A DNA stretch of 38,522 bases, taken from Melioribacteraceae bacterium (GTDB lineage: Bacteria > Bacteroidota > Ignavibacteria > Ignavibacteriales > Melioribacteraceae). A program made the translations under genes and the position numbers. Below are positions 35,186 through 38,522 of the stretch, in pieces (the stretch's first letter is position 1; each line of letters opens with the position of its first letter). The stretch spans positions 1-38,522 of the forward strand of contig JALVFE010000014.1 of assembly GCA_027030245.1 (NCBI GenBank), written 5' to 3'. Below the pieces are notes generated by a model that saw only the letters and a list, made by a program, of their open reading frames with translations, was not told the origin of the DNA and ran no database searches.

Positions 35186-35310
35186 GGCGAAGATATAACA
35201 GATGCTCATGGATTATATATTTTTTAACTCTGTGTATCTCTATGCTTTTCTTTGCAAAATTTAGTGAAATATCTTTCTTATTTTATCTGCTCACTTATAG
35301 TTATAAAAAA

Positions 35311-35330
35311 GGAACGCAAACTTGCGGTCC
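35311..35330. repeat. Small REP-like palindrome beside the GH13 remnant
   Basis: GGAACGCAA-AC-TTGCGGTCC, an inverted repeat with one mismatch, in the gap between the GH13 stump and the next gene. It may mark the deletion junction or simply be another dispersed palindrome. Confidence 0.5.
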
Positions 35331-35358
35331 TACAATATAAAAACAAAATTCTTTTATC

Positions 35359-35949
35359 TTATAAAATATCCCAATAAAATGAAAAACCGAATTTTATTAG
35401 ATACGGGTAATGTATCTCACCAAAAACTTTGTCTGGGAATGATTTATCCGGTTTGGAGTCTGCAACTTTTTCTTTCAAAAGTTTTACAAACATTAAATTA
35501 AACGCAATATCATCTGATGTATAAATGTCAAACCCTAACCCAATCATAGGCAATGTTCTGCTTCCGCGATTAAATAATAAGTTAAAATTAAGTTTACCAT
35601 CCAACCAATTATTTAATATTTTACGTTTTACCGACAGTCCCAAATTTGGTCCAATAATACCATATTCAACTGGTATTAAAATATTAAGGAAATCATAACC
35701 AATATTAAACTCCAATGAGTAATATTTGGATATTTTATATAGTGCAAGAAAATCAATTGCAGGAAATTCGAATAAAAAGTCTGTATAATCGGTATTATAC
35801 TCAGTCTTAATTACGGCAATATATACTTTTCGTATATACTCATCACGAATATCGAAACCGATTTGAAGTTTACTTTGGGAAAGTGTAATATCAAAGCCCG
35901 TAAGAAAAAAAAATATAGTACAAACTATAAATAATTTATGACCACTCAT
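35359..35949 (-). CDS. Probable outer-membrane or periplasmic beta protein
   Basis: 196 aa. Hydrophobic signal segment HKLFIVCTIFFFLTGFDITLSQ, then alternating strands (SLEFNIGYDFLNILIPVEYGIIGPNLGLSV, LDGKLNFNLLFNRGSRTLPMIGLGFDIY) and an aromatic end (PYLIKFGFSFYWDIL), consistent with a small barrel. GGAG lies 7 bases before the ATG. Composition is more A/T-rich than in genes left of 34850. Not recognised beyond this. Confidence 0.75.
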   Translation of the reverse strand: MSGHKLFIVCTIFFFLTGFDITLSQSKLQIGFDIRDEYIRKVYIAVIKTEYNTDYTDFLFEFPAIDFLALYKISKYYSLEFNIGYDFLNILIPVEYGIIGPNLGLSVKRKILNNWLDGKLNFNLLFNRGSRTLPMIGLGFDIYTSDDIAFNLMFVKLLKEKVADSKPDKSFPDKVFGEIHYPYLIKFGFSFYWDIL

Positions 35950-35995
35950 TTCTTTACTCCATAGTTAAAAACACAAATCTGTATAAAATAGCTTT

Positions 35996-36151
35996 TTATC
36001 GTTCTTCAACTACATCAGTCGAGATATCACCTATATATTGCCAATCGGGACCGTGCGGAAATGTATAGGTTCCATTAGGATTAATACATTTGTATTTATG
36101 TGCCCATCTTCTCTTAAACCTTTTTAACCACCTTGCATAGGGATTTTCTGC
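35996..36151 (-). pseudogene. Orphan C-terminal coding fragment without a start codon
   Basis: Minus-strand frame open from the stop at 36154-36152 to the stop at 35998-35996: 51 residues beginning AENPYARWLKRFKRRWAHKY and ending PHGPDWQYIGDISTDVVEER. It has no ATG, GTG or TTG, yet its residue content (Trp, Tyr, Pro-Gly turns, a basic helix and an acidic tail) is protein-like and unlike random AT-rich frames. It begins 22 bases after the stop of the barrel gene upstream. I take it as the tail of a lost gene, possibly a C-terminal effector-type domain; the family is not recognised. Confidence 0.5.
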
Positions 36152-36173
36152 TTAGTTATTTTGCAAAATAATA

Positions 36174-36800
36174 TTAAAAATCAAATTGTAGTCCTATTTT
36201 CCATAAAAGCAAATTCAAATTAACGTATTCTGTATATTCAGTATAATCATAATTCGGAAAACAATTTGCTTTCTTATATGTCGTTTTTGGGGTATGAAAA
36301 AGATAATCTGCACTTAAAATTAGATGTCCTCTACTTTCGGGAAAAAATAACACGCCTCCGCCGATTTTAAAGTAATAACTTTGCGATAAGTCTAACATTC
36401 CCGACTCTTCACAAAACTTACCGGCAATTATCAATCGACCGAAATAATATCCAAGCTCAAAATTGCCAAACGGCATTACAAATAAATCTTTCAAACTAGG
36501 GTAATACCTTATAAATATACCAAGCATATAGGATCTGTCATCCACGTTTATTGGTGTATTAGGCTCAATAAAACTTTTATTTATTGTTGAATATACACCG
36601 GTTGCGGAAACACCGATTTTAAAAAATCTGTTAATTAAATTCGGACTATATTCAAGAGAAAAGAGATAAACACTTTGATAGTTATTTCCCAGAATCTTTC
36701 CGGAGTAAATAAATCCTACCGAGTGTTGAGCAAAAAGGGTGTTACAAAACGTAATTAATATAAACAGAATTAAATGCCTTGGTTTCATTTGAATATTCAA
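36174..36800 (-). CDS. Outer-membrane beta-barrel protein
   Basis: 208 aa. A signal peptide starts at either of two nearby in-frame ATGs (36800 or 36788; MKPRHLILFILITFCNTLFAQ follows the second, and neither has a strong ribosome site). Barrel strands include FSLEYSPNLINRFFKIGVSATGVYS, YMLGIFIRYYPSLKDLFVMPFGNFELGYYFG, KIGGGVLFFPESRGHLILSADYLF and the terminal LLLWKIGLQFDF, with a final Phe as expected for insertion by the BAM machinery. It lies in the same A/T-rich block as two other barrels and probably forms a set with the one at 36866. Confidence 0.8.
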   Translation of the reverse strand: MNIQMKPRHLILFILITFCNTLFAQHSVGFIYSGKILGNNYQSVYLFSLEYSPNLINRFFKIGVSATGVYSTINKSFIEPNTPINVDDRSYMLGIFIRYYPSLKDLFVMPFGNFELGYYFGRLIIAGKFCEESGMLDLSQSYYFKIGGGVLFFPESRGHLILSADYLFHTPKTTYKKANCFPNYDYTEYTEYVNLNLLLWKIGLQFDF

Positions 36801-36865
36801 ATCTTTATAGTATAAATTTATATAAAATAGTTATAAGGTAAATTTATAATATTTTAAACTAATAT

Positions 36866-37468
36866 CTATAATTTTAGTTTAACGCCTAGTCTAAATAACA
36901 AACTATTTAGGTTAATCTCCTTATTAATAGATGATTTTATCGCATATTCATTTTCAAATTGAACCTTATAATTTAAATTCAAAATCCTATAAAGAAATTC
37001 AATAAAAATAGAAAATCTTTTTTGTGAAATAAAAGATGAACCTAAAATAAAATTATAATTAAATGTATTTTGTGGATCCTTAGCCTTTACAAAAAAACCA
37101 TCGGTTACTTGTACATTACCATTTTGAATTATAGTAAGATAATTATACCCAATTCCAAGCCCTATATAAGGTCGTGTCATTCCTGAAAAAGGCACATATA
37201 GAAAATTCATTTCTATTGCTTTTGATAAATTAGTATATGTATTCAAATATGATGAGTTGTTATCAAATTCCAAACTGTAAATATTAAAAGCTAAACGAAT
37301 AGCTAAAGGGTAAGTTCTGGATTGATAATAACCGTTAATACCAAATTCAAGATTTGAAAAAGAATTATTATTAATAACGCCTTTTGAAACATTCATTCCT
37401 AAGAAAATATCTTGAGCAAATAATAATTTGCAAAACAATATTATTAGAATAAAAATACTTTTCTTCAT
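36866..37468 (-). CDS. Outer-membrane beta-barrel protein coupled to the glycosidase-like gene
   Basis: 200 aa from the ATG at 37468, which has a signal peptide (MKKSIFILIILFCKLLFAQ) and GGGTG five bases upstream. An ATG at 37480 in frame overlaps the stop of the preceding gene as TAATG and could be used as a coupled start. Barrel strands: FLGMNVSKGVINNNSFSNLEFGINGYYQ, PYIGLGIGYNYLTII, NFILGSSFISQKRFSIFIEFLYRILNLNYKVQF and a final SLLFRLGVKLKL. The tight overlap means it is made with the glycosidase-like protein and may display or export it, or take up its product; that is inference. Confidence 0.8.
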   Translation of the reverse strand: MKKSIFILIILFCKLLFAQDIFLGMNVSKGVINNNSFSNLEFGINGYYQSRTYPLAIRLAFNIYSLEFDNNSSYLNTYTNLSKAIEMNFLYVPFSGMTRPYIGLGIGYNYLTIIQNGNVQVTDGFFVKAKDPQNTFNYNFILGSSFISQKRFSIFIEFLYRILNLNYKVQFENEYAIKSSINKEINLNSLLFRLGVKLKL

Positions 37469-37479
37469 ATTAACACCCA

Positions 37480-38522
37480 TTAATATTGATAAAATACTTC
37501 TCTCTCTTGGTGCATATCATCAATTCGAACCAATTCCCAAGCTTCAGGGTGCGATTGACAATAACAAGGGTCGCCAGGTTCGTTACAATGCCAATAATAT
37601 CTATAGAGATGCTCAAATTTGCGCAAATAGCCGTTTGCCCACGCGTTATAACAAAAATTCAAAATATTATCTTCGCTATTATCTACTTCTTGAAGCTGAT
37701 ATAACCAAATACCTGGTAAGCCCAGATTTGAGGCATGTCCTAATAATTGAGGATATTCAGACAAATCTTTATGCGCTCCAACCCAGTTCATAAAAGACTT
37801 ATTTCCATATATAGTTTTCATGTCAGTCCAATCAGGTCTTTGGTCTGGATCAACAGGCCAGGAACACCAAGCTCCAAATCCACAGTACCACCAATGAATA
37901 TATGAGCTAAATAAAATGCCATCTGAAATAGATGCATAGTATGCCTGTCCATCTGTTCTCCTATAACCAGATATTATAAGTTTACTACCAGGTGCATTAG
38001 AATTAATTGCTTCTCTCATTCCAGCCATCGACAAATTACGTTCATAGGGCTCATCTAGGTAATAAGCATAAACACTACCAAACTGAGACATTTTATTCTG
38101 ATAATTTTCTGGCAAAATTTGCACCATTATTTTATCTTTTGACCATCCTGAATTCAATACTAAATTAAATTTATTAAGATCATAATTACTTGCAAATAAT
38201 ATATAATTAAAACCATATTTGTTTTTTAATTTTGAAATTTCATATGAATTTTGCATTCGATTATTATGAGGCCAAATTCCTACAATCTTATTGTCCTTGG
38301 CCTTATAATGGTGAAATTCCCAAACGTTCTCAAAATAATCATCACACTGCATTTTGTCAGGTTGTATATCTAAATTCGGATTACCATCATAAACCGGGAC
38401 TTTAACTTTTTTCCCGTCTTTATCAACAACCTTGTAACCCAATAACTTACCTGTTCCCGTAACCATCGCCGTAGAATTTTTATCTTGTGTAGTTCCTTTT
38501 TTAAGAACCCGGCTTTCTTGTT
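37480..38522 (-). CDS. Glycosidase-like TIM-barrel protein (5' end beyond window)
   Basis: The frame stays open to the right edge (upstream residues read QESRVLKKGTTQDKNSTA before the Met at 38466), so the true start is outside and the Met is internal. Visible 347 residues. After a short Lys/Asp-rich segment, a barrel-like pattern follows: NKIVGIWPHNNR, KYGFNYILFASN, KIMVQILPE, SVYAYYLDEPYERN (an acid pair typical of the end of strand 4 in clan-A glycosidases), SKLIISGYR, DGILFSSYIHWWY and GLPGIWLYQLQE. Many Trp and Tyr residues fit a carbohydrate site. A Cys-rich tail (HCNEPGDPCYCQSHPEAWE) is unusual. Specific family not recognised. Upstream of a barrel gene with TAATG overlap. Confidence 0.75.
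   Translation of the reverse strand, partial: QESRVLKKGTTQDKNSTAMVTGTGKLLGYKVVDKDGKKVKVPVYDGNPNLDIQPDKMQCDDYFENVWEFHHYKAKDNKIVGIWPHNNRMQNSYEISKLKNKYGFNYILFASNYDLNKFNLVLNSGWSKDKIMVQILPENYQNKMSQFGSVYAYYLDEPYERNLSMAGMREAINSNAPGSKLIISGYRRTDGQAYYASISDGILFSSYIHWWYCGFGAWCSWPVDPDQRPDWTDMKTIYGNKSFMNWVGAHKDLSEYPQLLGHASNLGLPGIWLYQLQEVDNSEDNILNFCYNAWANGYLRKFEHLYRYYWHCNEPGDPCYCQSHPEAWELVRIDDMHQEREVFYQY

Noticed and set aside
1-38522. tRNA, rRNA, prophage or complete insertion sequence
   Set aside because: No cloverleaf-like or rRNA-like stretch, no integrase, phage structural gene or transposase was recognised on either strand.

Overview
The window looks like a chromosomal segment of a moderately AT-rich member of the Bacteroidetes/Ignavibacteria side of the tree, most likely Ignavibacteriota (Melioribacter/Ignavibacterium-like). 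The main clue is that two very large secreted proteins (2087-6058 and 27534-31622) end in a type IX-style C-terminal sorting domain of the form SQNYPNPFNPTTTI...YDxLGREVATLVNE...G.Y.Y.L.AG.F...KKMILMK, a form I associate with that group. Shine-Dalgarno motifs (GGAG/AAGGA) precede many genes. There are no rRNA or tRNA genes, no CRISPR array and no transposase gene. Taxonomy is inferred from protein style only.

Layout, left to right. (1) 1-932: the 5' part of a lipoprotein gene running off the left edge. (2) 933-2086: a gene-free stretch, empty at first and then packed with palindromes. (3) 2087-6058: a giant cell-surface protein. (4) 6254-11383: housekeeping and metabolism: a tag DNA glycosylase, an isolated AT-rich pentapeptide-repeat membrane protein, an aldehyde dehydrogenase, a DUF423 membrane protein, and a single-chain AdoMet decarboxylase/aminopropyltransferase whose C-terminal half resembles animal spermine synthase. 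(5) 11589-12140: one ORF that joins a HigB-like toxin to a HigA-like antitoxin. (6) 16626 down to 12186: a tight operon of TonB-dependent receptor, glycosyltransferase and HIT-like nucleotidyltransferase. (7) 16847-18778: three small outer-membrane barrels, then a MITE-like element. (8) 19026-33691: an envelope-sensing region. It holds two paralogous membrane-anchored TolB/TPR proteins at its ends and, between them, a periplasmic-propeller histidine kinase, two NarL-type response regulators (the second with a degenerate DNA-binding domain), a tandem-repeat lipoprotein, an outer-membrane barrel, a small lipoprotein and a giant secreted propeller/PKD protein. (9) 33699-34847: an AI-2E-family permease. 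(10) 34961-38522: a visibly more AT-rich, decayed accessory end with a GH13 remnant, three barrel proteins, an orphan C-terminal coding fragment and a TIM-barrel-like glycosidase candidate running off the right edge.

The best system-level hypothesis is in region 8. A 22-bp, partly palindromic motif occurs twice with 20/22 identity. One copy is in front of the second response regulator (23052-23073). The other is in the divergent promoter region between the giant secreted protein and the second TolB/TPR gene (31719-31740). This suggests a regulon in which the kinase and regulators control both a surface protein and a TPR envelope protein. The most striking single proteins are the AdoMetDC/spermine-synthase-like fusion and the one-chain toxin-antitoxin. 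A further oddity is a palindromic repeat inserted in frame at the same point in the sorting domains of both giant secreted proteins.
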